A DNA stretch of 64,000 bases, from NCBI GenBank assembly GCA_029204225.1, contig CM055104.1:19371295-19435294 (forward strand). The letters run 5' to 3'. Of the stretch, positions 25,001 through 37,800 are shown piece by piece. The translations under genes and the position numbers were made by a program. The notes beneath the pieces are model-generated. The model was not told the DNA's origin and did not search any database. It saw only the letters and a list, made by a program, of their open reading frames with translations. This DNA comes from Diphasiastrum complanatum (taxonomy: Eukaryota > Streptophyta > Lycopodiopsida > Lycopodiales > Lycopodiaceae). How positions within the stretch are numbered: the first letter of the stretch is position 1; the number at the start of each line of letters is the position of its first letter.

Positions 25001-28000
25001 GGCGAACGCATAACTATTTTATGGATGTTTTTTGCTTACATTTATGGCTCTTCCCTAAACCCTGATCTCATTATATGATGGTTATTCTCCAGTTCATTAC
25101 GTTTCATCAAGAATGTTTCATGGTTTCTAAATAATTTCATGGTTTTGTTGATAAATTTATGGTAGTGGGTCAGATCGTATTTTAAATGCAAAATTTAGCC
25201 GCGCACCGTAGGTTGTTCCTATTGACATGAATTCTCAATTATTTTTACTCCATTCCCAACACTTAATATCAAATAATTGTAGTTAATTGTCTGTTCATTA
25301 GTAGATCTGTTTACTGTAGTTAATTTTCTGTTTTTCAGTTAATTAGCTGCATTTTATATGAATTAAATCCTTAATAAAAAAACATTTTTTTTTTTTGAGG
25401 GCATCGTTCCGAAACAGAACGTGTTCTGGAACGCGTTCCAGAACGGGCAACTAAGTTGTATATCAATTGATTGAAATGGAAATGAGCGTATGGATGGTTT
25501 TATGCTTTCGGAGAATAGAAAACTCCACAGCAAAAGTTTCCAAATGTAGAGATTCAAAATGACATATACACTTTTAAAGTTAAATTTTTGTAACTTGAGT
25601 CTTGATGATTGGTCAAGAGCAAGACTGGCAGATGAAAAGGTTGGACAGCCCAGTGCAAAGCAAAAATTGTTTGACAAACGAGCAAGACAGGTGTGATGTT
25701 TTATTCTTTTGCTAGTTAAAAACTGCTTGATACTGTACATAAGTGCAGCGAAAACGTTATCTCAAGCATGGAATACACTTTAAAGCATGTATGAAGCTAC
25801 TTCATCAACAAGGCTGCTACTTTTCAAACAAAAATTCCATACTAAGAAAATGTGAGAAGGCGGGCATCAAGGGAATCCATGATCAACTGCTACCAGCCAC
25901 ATTGAATGGATTAGCTCAAATCTATCAAAATTTAATGACTAGAATCATGGTAAGAGAATTCACACCCTCCTTTGATGAAGTTTCCATAATTTTACTTCAA
26001 AAAGAGTTGAGAAGACGTGTACATCATTATAGTGGCAACGTGGTTGATCAAACATTAGCTGTAAGATGATTTTCACAAAGAAGGAAGTAGAAAACGAAAC
26101 TCTACAAACGGGCCGGCTACTTGTCATAAGATAAATTCAACCTTTATGGACATCATAAAAAGGAAAATTGCCTACCATTTTGGAAAACCGGGTCAATCAG
26201 AATACAATTGTAGGTGCAAAAAGGGTTTTAAAGTGGACCACAGTAGAGGACCTAAATGCTGCATTGGAGGAGGCTAATGCTGCACTACATGACATACACA
26301 AAGCATGAGGGAAAGGTGGATAGAAGATTACAACAGATTTTCTACAAACCCCCAAGCAAACTACAAAATAATGTGGATCAAGGCAAATAAAGCAAGAATT
26401 TCTTCTCATGGCAAATGGAACAAACTTAAGTGAGATCAAAAGCACTCAAACAGTGGTGAAAAAGGAGTGATTCACAAAGTACTCTACATTTGTATGCTTG
26501 CAAAAAACTTGTAATCCGTTAGATGTATAACCAATCAAGACACAAAGGCTGAATTCTAGAAAGACAAGTTTCTAGTCAAAGACTTGAAGAACAATGTCAA
26601 AGTGGTGCCAAGAGGATTACGAAATGACAACAAGCTCTACAAGCTGCACGCCGTGATGGATCGTTTGCAGTACAAAATAATCATCTTTGGCATGAAAGAT
26701 ATGGTCATCTCAACTTTTGAGAAAGACATGGTAAGAGGTTGGCCTGAAATAGTCAATGTTTCAAAAGTATGTGAAGCTTGTGTGATGGGAAAACTTCAAA
26801 GAACTAAATTTCCTTCAAGTGGAACATATAGAACAAGAGTACTTTGGAACATGGAAATATTGATATTTGGGAACTCGCACGACACTAATTGGGAAGGTTG
26901 TTCTCCTTTAATACTCTCATTGATGACCAACTCTCTCTCTCCAAGCTAGCTGATCAATGATCTCTTTCTTTACATCTGGGTATAATCACTCACTACATAC
27001 CTCCATCACCCACACCCCCCATTAAACTTTTACCCTCACATACGTTTCTCTATACTAGGAGTCTCTCTTTTCCATGCACCACCACCTCGCACATGATAAT
27101 CTATTAGATACCCAAGCCACCTTCGTTGCCACACTCCATACCGCTGCCTCACTTGCCTTTCCATCTAAACCACAGACTCAAATTTACCCTCAATTCCCAC
27201 ACCAACGTTGGTAGGATGCGAAATGTCAACAACTCCGCCATCAAATTATTCATGGCTATAACTATTGTTATGTCCATGACCAGTACATAGGATTCAGTAT
27301 ACTCCTAGTCTTGGATACACGGTACTCCAATGAAACAAGCTGTTAGTTATGCCACATCATACAAGACATGACCCAAAAGTAACTAATATCCCTGTGAGCC
27401 CCAGAACACACTAAATGGAGTTAGTACAAGGTTTGGGACAGTCGGCATGTGTAGAGTTATCAATAGCAATTCTATGAATAGAGGATCCATGCATAAAGAC
27501 TCTATTCTAGATGAATCTATGTATAGAGGAGTTAGGACCTTGCATGTCTATGTGCACAGGTGGTTCTAGGCTCTATATAAGGTTCTAGGCTCTAGGTTCT
27601 AGGTTCTAGGCTCACGTTTGTGATTGATTCATTGCCAGGCTTTCACTCTGCTTTCATGCTTCCTATACCTTGGCTTGGGGGTGAAGCTTCTAGAGTTGAT
27701 TGGTTGCTTCTACTTGGTTGGGTGGTTTCTCCATAGTGTGTTTTCCGTTGTGTTTGTCTTGTAAGCAGGATCTTGAGGAGCTTTCCCTTATAGTGGTATC
27801 AGAGCAAGGCTTACGAAGATTGGAGAACTTGGAGAAGTGCTACTTTTCATCGAAATTTCGGATTGGATCAATGAGAATTCTCTTCCAAGTGGATAGCAAG
27901 ATGGCAAGTGGGTGCACTATCCCGGTTTCAATTTGCATGTCTTTTTCTTGTGTAGCTCAAATCTTGTGTAGATCTGAATTTTCCAGTGTACTTTCATTTT

Positions 28001-31000
28001 AGGGATCATTAATGATGAAATTAATGATGCATGCCGGTTCTTTTCATGATTTATGATTCTAGGCTATGTTTGGTCAAAATTGCTTGTTTTTTCTTGCTTT
28101 TTTACTCAAAATTGATAGTAAAAACACAAATCCAACAAGATCAGATCAATTAGATGGCTATAATTCTGTAAATTGGTTTGTATGTGCTAGAGAAAAAGTT
28201 GCATGTCATGAATTTCCACGTGATAGTGAAGAAAAACCCGGAAAAGAGCTAAAAATCATGATTTTTGCTTGTTTTTTTCATAAAGTTGGATAGTAGGTGG
28301 CTGTAAAACACCATGTAGAGCTTGTAAAGAGGTGAACCAAAGTCTTTTGAAGCTGTCCTTGAAGTTAGAGCCAAGAATTCCAGCAATTGAGCTTGTAGAA
28401 AGTCAAAAAAGTGAAAAAATTGACCATTTTTGGTAATTTTTGGGAGATGGATCTCTCTAAATCCATAAGGAGATCATTCTGGATTTTTTTGCAGCATGAT
28501 TAGGAATCCTTTTTACCTTCCTAGCAAGCTATCAGACCTGTAAATTGATGGCCGATGGCTTATGCTCCATCTCCATCAAGTTTGAAGCTATTTTGACTTC
28601 TACAAATCAAGAAATCTTCGTTCTCAGCCTATACTGCTTCTTAGGATCAGTATGAAGGCTTCACGAAAGTCTAATAGTGTTAGGAATTAATGTTTATTTG
28701 GTACCCCTTAATGATAGTTTGGCCATGCCTGCGTGCTATTTTAAGGGCCATTCTATTTAATAGAAATTCGTTCTTTATGCATGTAGGTGGGTGCACTACA
28801 ACTAAATTAGGATCTATTTAGTACTTAGAAATTTATCTTGGGACTCTACACAATATAGGTAGTAATTATAGCAATTAGCTTTTGCTCTTTTGCTATTTAC
28901 TTTAAGCTCTTAGCTTTTCTCATTGATTAGAGAATCTATTTAAGTGGGCTGGCACCACACCACAATCATTCCAATATGCTAGAGCATTGCTCAATTCTCC
29001 TATGATCTGAATTCTCTCTATGCTTGGTTTTGTGTGAGTGCTAGTAGGACTAGTAACTTCATCTAGCATTTGTATCACAAATTCTGACATGGTATCATAG
29101 CTGGCTCTTTGGTGAGAGAGAGAGTTTGTGTTTGCAGGTGTGCAATCAGATTGGAGGAGCTGAAGCTACATGTGGAGTCAACGTTGTTAGGAAGACAACG
29201 GGAATCTTCTAGGAGAAGATTGAAGGGAAGTTATTCGTTGTTTGCAGACCTGAATTTTTCAGGTTGTTTGCTGGTTTTCTGGTGCAGGTCACATTTGGAG
29301 CAGGCTTTACCTGAGGGCGACAGATCTGTTTCCGGTCCTTCTGAGGGCGGCAGTACCTGAACAGGTGGCTTCTGAGGGCAGCGGTACTTGAGCAGGCGGT
29401 TTCCTGGGCAGTGTAGGCGGTAACTGTATGCACATTGCACTCACATCTCCAATGAAATGATTGCAAAAGCCATCATCTTGATAGCCCAAACTATAGCATT
29501 TGCCATTAACAATTATTGCGAACCAGAGCAAATAACAACCAAAATTACCAAATAGCTACTACGTTTTATCTGTTTGTGCCCTATCTATTGCACTTCTGGG
29601 AGGCAAAACGCTGGTTTGACCATTGCTCCCCTAAAAAAATTTCAGCCATAAGCTATTTTTCCAAAAAAAATAAAATAAAATAAAATTTAAATTTTTGACG
29701 ATTCGCTGTTCAGAATCGCGATTCTTAGAACCACGGTTCGCAAACCGCGAACCCAGCGAATTGCGAGTCGCTGCAACTATGCTTAGGAGATTACAGTTAA
29801 AGAAAAAATAATAATAATTACAGCCTGAAATTATCCACAAACTATTCATAAAGCTTCCAGATACACATATCCTTAGAATCCATAATTCTAAAATATAATA
29901 ATTCATTCAACTAGAATCTCTAGGAGAATCATTAAGATATAGGATGATTAAAACTCAATTATGAGTATCCTAAATACTCTTTTGAGTTAAATGCTCTTGT
30001 TTCTATCATCAAATGCAAGAAAATAGCACCCATTCATCTTAATAGATTTGTCTGTCTCCTTGATATCTGGAGATCCAATCAAAAGAAAAACTGTACTCAA
30101 GCATCTGCAAACCATAAACTGTAGCAGAATAGCATCCACTAGACTAATTAAATTCTCCACAAATAAAATAACTTATCTTGTGAGAATGTCTGTGCGATTC
30201 ATAAGCTCTCAATAAAATACTGGAGTAAAGAGATTCAAAACACTGATCTGAATTCTTACTCAATTAATAGATCAAGAATTACTTGTCACACTTAAGAATC
30301 ATCACAATTCCTTATAATCCTCTGACAATAATTAAGTATCTATTTATGATCGGTCAATCATAAATATTTAGATTCGTATAATTCGTCAATCATAATTTTC
30401 TGGAATCCAAAACCATAATCATTTACAGGATACTGGAGTATATGTCCAACATAACTCAAGAAAAGTAAGAATCATTCCAAAATCTTTCCCGTCAAGAAAA
30501 TACTGGATTTTAGGAACATTCTCCAAACAGGATTCTCTGACAGAAGTGCTAGATATTCAAGTTCTATATCCCACAGGTAATTAAAGACAAATCATATCAA
30601 AATGATAATGACAATCATCTTCAATCACAAAAAACTTTAGATTACCGTAAATAATCAAATCTAGATACCCAAAGTCTTGTTGAATATCAATTCAGTTATT
30701 ATTCTCGGATTCATTATGATTCGCTATCCAATTGAGCTCTCTGGAATACAATCACTAATGATCTGAATTTATTCCTTAACTAAGGAATACCCTATACCAA
30801 GAATACTGTATATAAACATAATTTTAACTGATAAATCCTGATGATTCACTAATCATGCATCTTACAAGCAATATAATTCAGAAACCATCAGTTTCTAGTG
30901 ACTCTTCACCACACTGATCGTTTTACCAATTAACTTCATCCTGGAGTAATCAACTACTCAAGTTAATAGTCAATGAATCGGAAATCTTAATGTATAGGTG

Positions 31001-34000
31001 AAGAATTCAATTATACTAGTATCACACCACATTTAGATCCTCATCCAAATCATTTATAAGTTAATCCATAAATCTTCCACGCATACTTTGCAAGTATTTG
31101 TCAAAACAATACTTGATCCTATGCTTATGTTCACCGACTAGGTTAAGTGCACCAAATAACCCTAGTAACCAGGAATACACAGTAGATTCATACAAGATTA
31201 ATCGTGCACAAATAATCTCACTATGACCCAGTACATAAACACATTCTTATCTGGCAGATTCCTCCAGAACCCACATATGTGACTCACATATCTCACTAAG
31301 AATCTTGTAACTATTTCTCATGAATCTGGAAAATCTCTGAGACGAATAACATTCACTCCCAGCAATTTTCCAATCCAATTTCCTCTACAAACATAATTTT
31401 TTCCACTCAATCAACCCCTCTTTGATCCTAGTACTCAAACTTAGATTAGGTTGATTTAATACAAACATTCAGATTTAAAACCTGATCGAACTTACTCCTA
31501 TTCCAATCGAAATGGAATTAGTAACTTTTGACCTTTCACTGTACTACTTATAGATGATGACTCAAATTTCAAACCAGTTCTAGTTCCAGGTTGTCCACAC
31601 AATCCCTAGAGAATTTCTGTTGGTTTCAATGCAACCCTAAAGGCCATTCAAAACCTAACGAGGTTCAAAAGGTAAGCATGCAAGGTGAAAGATTGAACGT
31701 TTTCCATGGCCATTACAGCCTCCAACCATCGACTCTTCTTCCACTACCACGATCATTGGAAAAAAAGCAAACCCGCTGCTTTCTCTACTACTCAGGCTCT
31801 TTCTTCGCCAATGCCCTCATTGGAAAATCGAGTCGTGCCTCTGTCTGCGGTTTGCAGTGCTCCACAGCTGCAAACAAGGTAGTTGCACCCATTCGAAAAG
31901 TACCAACTAGGTATCTTACTCTGAATCTATCCGAAATTACTTTCAAATCATTTCTATACCACAGCTGGTTCTCTTTCGAAAACTATGCAACCAACATATC
32001 CTCAGATAGAATTTTATCCCATTCTCCACCCCTCCTTTTAAAGAAATTATCAATTTCCATAAAAGTTAACTGGAAAGATGACATATGAAAATATCTAAAT
32101 CCATGAAAAGTCAGTAATAAGTGCATTCTATAAAAGGATTCACTCTATTACAAACAGGACTTTTCCTTCAAATATTTTCAACCCAAGCGACAGAAACTAC
32201 CATTCCATCGAAATCCATTTATGCAAAAGAGATATTCTAGGTTTAAGAAATTGAAACACTTTAACCTTAGAATTTATCTAAATTCCAAGTCTATTCACAC
32301 AAGTAGTAATTTATATGACATAACAGTCTTTCAGAAGGATAACTTCATGCTGGAAAGAATCATATAAACCAATCCGATGTCTAATATTCGAGAAATTACT
32401 AAGAAGTAAAGAATTAATTAATAAAGCGAGAAATAGATTTGAGGGCCTCTGATTTTGTGAATAGTGAGATACCACATTAGGATCTAGATTAAATTTCCCA
32501 AAATACCCCACATTTGATCAATGGATTTCTTTTCCCCATATCGCGACTAGGTACTATAATACACCATTGATCATCAGATCTTTACAGTCCTAGAATTTCC
32601 TTTCCAAAATTACTGATGTCCCATACCACCAACTCTTCCTTCCAGAAAACCCTCAACCGCCTCATTTGATATTCTAGAGATCCACTGATCATCTAGCTGT
32701 CCTATAATCCATATAGGATATTATCTCTTGATTGGCATGCCTGTCAGATGGATACCACAAATCCACACCTGATCCTGTGATCTAAACAGAAGAATTAACA
32801 CGGTTCAACATTACATTCTGATCCTTCCAGGTTAATGATAAGGCTTGAATCCCCATGGATCCAAGAGCATTAACTCTAGGGACAAGCTTCTATCAATTAA
32901 CAGATACAATGTAATCCATGTATCAGACTCCACTTCTAACATCACAATTGACATCCAAAACTGCGGATAACTCAATGGTCACAAAGATATCAGTTATGAA
33001 TTCAACTAAAAAAATTTAATCCAGGAAATTAATATCTAGTATTAAGCAATTATTCCGAGGGATTACCATAATCCTAACTGCGAAATACATTTCCCGATCA
33101 CACTTACTACCTTTGATGTCCACTCTTCTTCCCCCCTTAGAATTTTCAGTCCCTTGAAAATCTGTGTTCAGCTAAGATACCAAGAAGCCGTAACGACATT
33201 AGTAAATGTTTTAAAGTGAATTACTATAGGAAAAAGTCAGAAACAATTTGATATGGAGAGCCAATCTAGATCTCTTCTCAAACTTGGCCAATTCTTGTTG
33301 TTGTAATGGCCTACTCTACTCCAAGCACTATTTCCATCAAATCATGCATTATTAACAAAGACTCCATTCTAATCTTCCATACTGAATTATTGGAAGACAT
33401 CAATCTATCACTTGCTGGCTTATACATTGTCAGCCAAGATGGTGGACCCAAGTTTTAGGTTATGTGGCATTACAACTTATCCTACTTCTGGTCTCCCCAA
33501 CCGAAAAGGAATTACAAAAATATTTGGACAAATTACACACCTTTTGCACCAGATGGGGTTTGGAAGTTAATACCAAGAAGATCAAGATCATGGTTTTCAA
33601 TACCTCTAGGGCCTATATGTAGTGACCAGAGTTTACATTGGATAGCCAACCACTAGAGGTGGTATCCTCGCATTCAAAACTGGGTGTCCTATTCGTGGGT
33701 GTCCTGTATTCATTGATGAGACATGCAACTACTAACCAACTTGAGAAGGGTCATGCTTCCCCAGTCAACTTGAAGAGGATTTGTTTGACATGACATATAC
33801 GAGATGCACAACATTAGAGGAGTAGAGATTTGGTGCACATGACTCACATCAGTGGTTTGGGCTAGTCTTACATGCTTACATATTACTTTGTTGTCATGTG
33901 TGTTATGGGCTTAGCTTTCTAGTCATTTTAGCAAAGTTTGTGATGTCTGCAATACAAGTTCAGGCTATCACGTATATATAGAGAGTCACAAAGTTTGTAG

Positions 34001-34817
34001 ACAGGTAGACGAGATATCCATTTCCTCTCATCAAATCTATGGTCATGGACATCACCCACCATGGTACTCCCAAGCCTCACCTATTGGAAACACTTGACAT
34101 TTTCCATATCCCATCTTCCTAAGGGGCCCCATCAGTACATCAAGAGGTTCTCATGCGTACATCCAACGAGTATGGAAAGGTCCACTACGTGTCAAGCTTG
34201 ATTACTGTCACTTATGTACCATAGGTGAGGGTGGAACATAGGAGCACTTCAATTTTTTATGCCCTATACTATGAGATTAGAGGGAGAGACCATTGTCTCC
34301 TTGGTCTCATATGAGGATCCAAGTTGTGGTGCTTTGATGACACAAGAGATGTTGTGGTTGTAGAGATACTTATGTCAAGAGGATCATCATAGTAGGAAAG
34401 CTCAACTTCACATCGCTTCCTTCTTTACCCCACAACAACCTAGGACATCCATAGAGTCAAAGACAATGTCAAAAGATGAGACAAACATCCTAGTCCAAGA
34501 TGGACACCATGTGTCACACAGTGCGCATCGGCATCATCCACAACGACAATGTGGTAACCTCAATTAAAGCCTCCTCGACATTTGCAACACACAAGAGCAT
34601 CATCATTTCTACCATCACATCTTCCTTTACCTACATGTTGTAATAGGAGCAGATCGTTACATGGATGTCATAGCATTCTATTCATGTTCACATTTCTCTC
34701 ACTTAAGCATAAGCAACTTATGCAATCTGTACTTTCTTTTCATATAGTTGTACAATTAGCATAGATTTGAGATTTATCTTTAGTCTTGCATACCTTTTGG
34801 TATTTTAGACATCAATA

Positions 34818-34893
<76 letters not shown>

Positions 34894-37800
34894 CACACGG
34901 GATAAGCCCTTAGTTTCACACCAAATCATCCCTACAAAGTTTGGTTTCACCCAAGTACGTTGATGCCATACTCCAACTCATCACATATATCTAGCGAGTC
35001 AGAGAATCCCAAGCTTCTAAGCAGAGACACCCAAGTTTCACTCATCTCCTCTTGGCACTTACATAGTCAAGGCTATCAATTGGCTTGGTTCTCCCAGGCA
35101 TCCCACCTACTTGACACAGTTGCCATCTCCCTCAAGCACCCGTGACTACATTAGACAAGTCATCTACAGAGCATATCTTGTCAAAGCCGACTTTTATCGG
35201 GTTCACTTTCTAGAGACAGATATGTCACGGATCCCGGTTCTTTCAATCTCTAATGAATGAATGATTGTGGCCCTCAATGATTACTAAAATATTAATGAAT
35301 GAGAGTAGTAGGATCTATACTGAGCACACAAACCAACAATATTTCATGGTTCAAACAAAGGAGATGGAGAACATCCAAAACCACGCAATACAAAATGAAT
35401 TAGAAAGATGTCTAACTCTTATGTAATTCAGCCCTATATAGTTTGAGTCAATTATTAGATATAACTGAAGTCTACTTGAATCTTTTGATTTTGGCAATTG
35501 AGAGACCTTAAGTGATTTATCAAGATGTATCGATCCTTTAGGCTCATCAAACACTTATACGACTCCCAACCATTATTACCTCTATACTTAGTCTCCAAGA
35601 ATCCAAAACACCTGCTAAACAATTTAATAACTCAAAATCAACTTTCACTACACTCGTACCTTTACTAACTCCAAGTTGATCAAGAAAAGGTTCTGACTGC
35701 CTCACAAGGTTTTCAAGTAATTCAGGTACATCTAATGGAGCAACATCATTTCCAAATTGTTCCTGCATTACAAACACATTTGGTTTTTCAATGGAGATCC
35801 ACAAAAGAACCATATGATAGACCTCCGGCATGAATTCATAGTGCAAACAAAAGAGCAAACAGAACAATTGTGCAGATGTTCGACATCTTCCAAAAAGGAG
35901 ATTTAGTATCCACAATTTGGCCCAAAAAAAAGTCTCAACATCAAACAAATTCGATGTTGTTAATAGCTTATAGATTCTAAAATATTTGTTAACCAATAGT
36001 AAATACACGTGACAAGTCCAAATCTTGATGCCAACAAGCTCAAAGCCAACTTGGTCATGTTTCTCAAAATTGGAATTTTTCTCGGCTGCCAAAAAACTCA
36101 ACTCCAATTAGACTATTTTAGCACAAGCAATTACCATTATGATGGCTAAGATTGCCCTTGAAAACTTTTTTGCAAGCTACATATTTGGTTTAAGTGAAAA
36201 GCATTGAACACATTTAACTTAATCTTACTGTAGTAGCAAAGTTGGAGAAAAAATATACTTGACTTTGACTTGAGATAAATATAAAACACTATGTTCAAAA
36301 AAGTATTTGAATAGTTGACCAACTTGTCAAGTTTTTTATGGATTCTTTCTCTAAACATTACCTAGGTATATCCAAAACATGTATCAAATACCAAGATTTT
36401 AGGTCACCCAAGAACTCCCAAAAAGATCTGGCCTAGAGATTGAAAAAGGTAAATTATAGGAGGTTCATCTACACTTATATCTACTACCATAGGCAAAGTT
36501 ACTATTGTTGAGTTTATTTATAGAAAAAAAATTGACGTCTCATACTTTGTTTCATGGCAATTTGTGGGCGGGCCCTGGATATATTCTTTTGCAAATTGTA
36601 AAGATCCCAGAGATCGTGGCAAATTGATCCTTTACACTCTTTATCAAAATTCAACTAGCATATTTGAAGTCACAATGCAACAATTGTTGCAACAAAGCTA
36701 ATGTTAAAAATAAAGTCTTGAATCTCAAACTCACATGAAGACATATCATGTTATTCCAAGGCAATTGATTTCTAAATAGTTTCTTTGAACCGCAATTCGT
36801 TCGAAGAATCGGCTAGTGATGACTATTATTTTTTTTGTTTTGTTGTAGTATTTGCTTAGTACTTGCTTTACACAATTATGATACTTTTGGAGTATCTGTT
36901 GTGACGACTTATGTCCTCTCCACCAGTATTTCCATTAGTTCATTGATTTTTCAGTATTTAGCATGCTTACATTATTGTTTTAGATAGTCGTTATGCTTGC
37001 TAGCCGGTGGAGGGCTTTGTTTTTCTGCAAGGGATAGTTATGGACTTGGCTCATTACATTCGCTGTGTCCATTCTTTTATTCGTTATTATGCATAAACAG
37101 GCCTAAGGGCCCTTTTTATTCAAATACTGACCTTGGGCCCTATTTGGTCATATTTTTAGGACTTGGTCACATTGATTTAAAGTGGGGGTCCTCCTATTGG
37201 GAAGGCACACTATTTTCCCTCCAAATCCTATTCCCTCCCTATTTTGAATGAGGGGGAAGCTAGAGGGTTGAGATGTTCTCGTCTTATTTGACACTGGCTC
37301 CTCACAAGGAGGCTATTGTCACAGCTCCAGTACTCAAGATTGTTGATACCCAAAAACCTTTTCATCTGGAGAAAGATGCTAGTGGCATTGGCGCGGGGAT
37401 AGTGTTGAGTCAGGAAGGTAGACCAGTAGCCTTTGAAAGTAAGAAATTTACGTCAGCACAACAGAAATATCCTACACATGAGCAGGAGTTGTATGCGATC
37501 ATACATGCGCTCTAGGTGTGGCGACATTATTTGTATGGCGCCGAATTTTACGTGTATACTGACCATCATACTTTAAGCTACTTCTACACTCAGCCATATT
37601 GGGAAATTCGCTTCAGAAGAGGGAAGGAAAATGTGGTCGCTGATGCACTATCTCAAATACTGCATCAATTGAGCTTTATTGTAGTTGACGGTGATCTCGT
37701 GGAGGAGATCAAGAGAGTTCAACAGAGCGACGCACATTGTTATCGTGTGTGGCCTGATGCACGCAAGGTAATCGACCAAGCGGAAGAGTCAGTCAAAGTT

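Larger units (their letters stand above)
19134..35659 (-). other. DGD1: DGD1 intron 2, 16.5 kb
   Basis: Bounded by AAAG|GTACGA at 35,659 and ATAACAG| at 19,134. It is packed with mobile elements listed separately. The hAT, copia, LTR and LINE relics run opposite to DGD1 transcription; the long R1 copy at 29.9-33.4 kb runs with it. The stretches 19,140-20,580, 20,950-22,000, 24,940-25,740, 26,950-27,400, 27,810-28,677, 29,470-29,880 and 35,270-35,659 hold nothing I can name. Confidence 0.85.
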
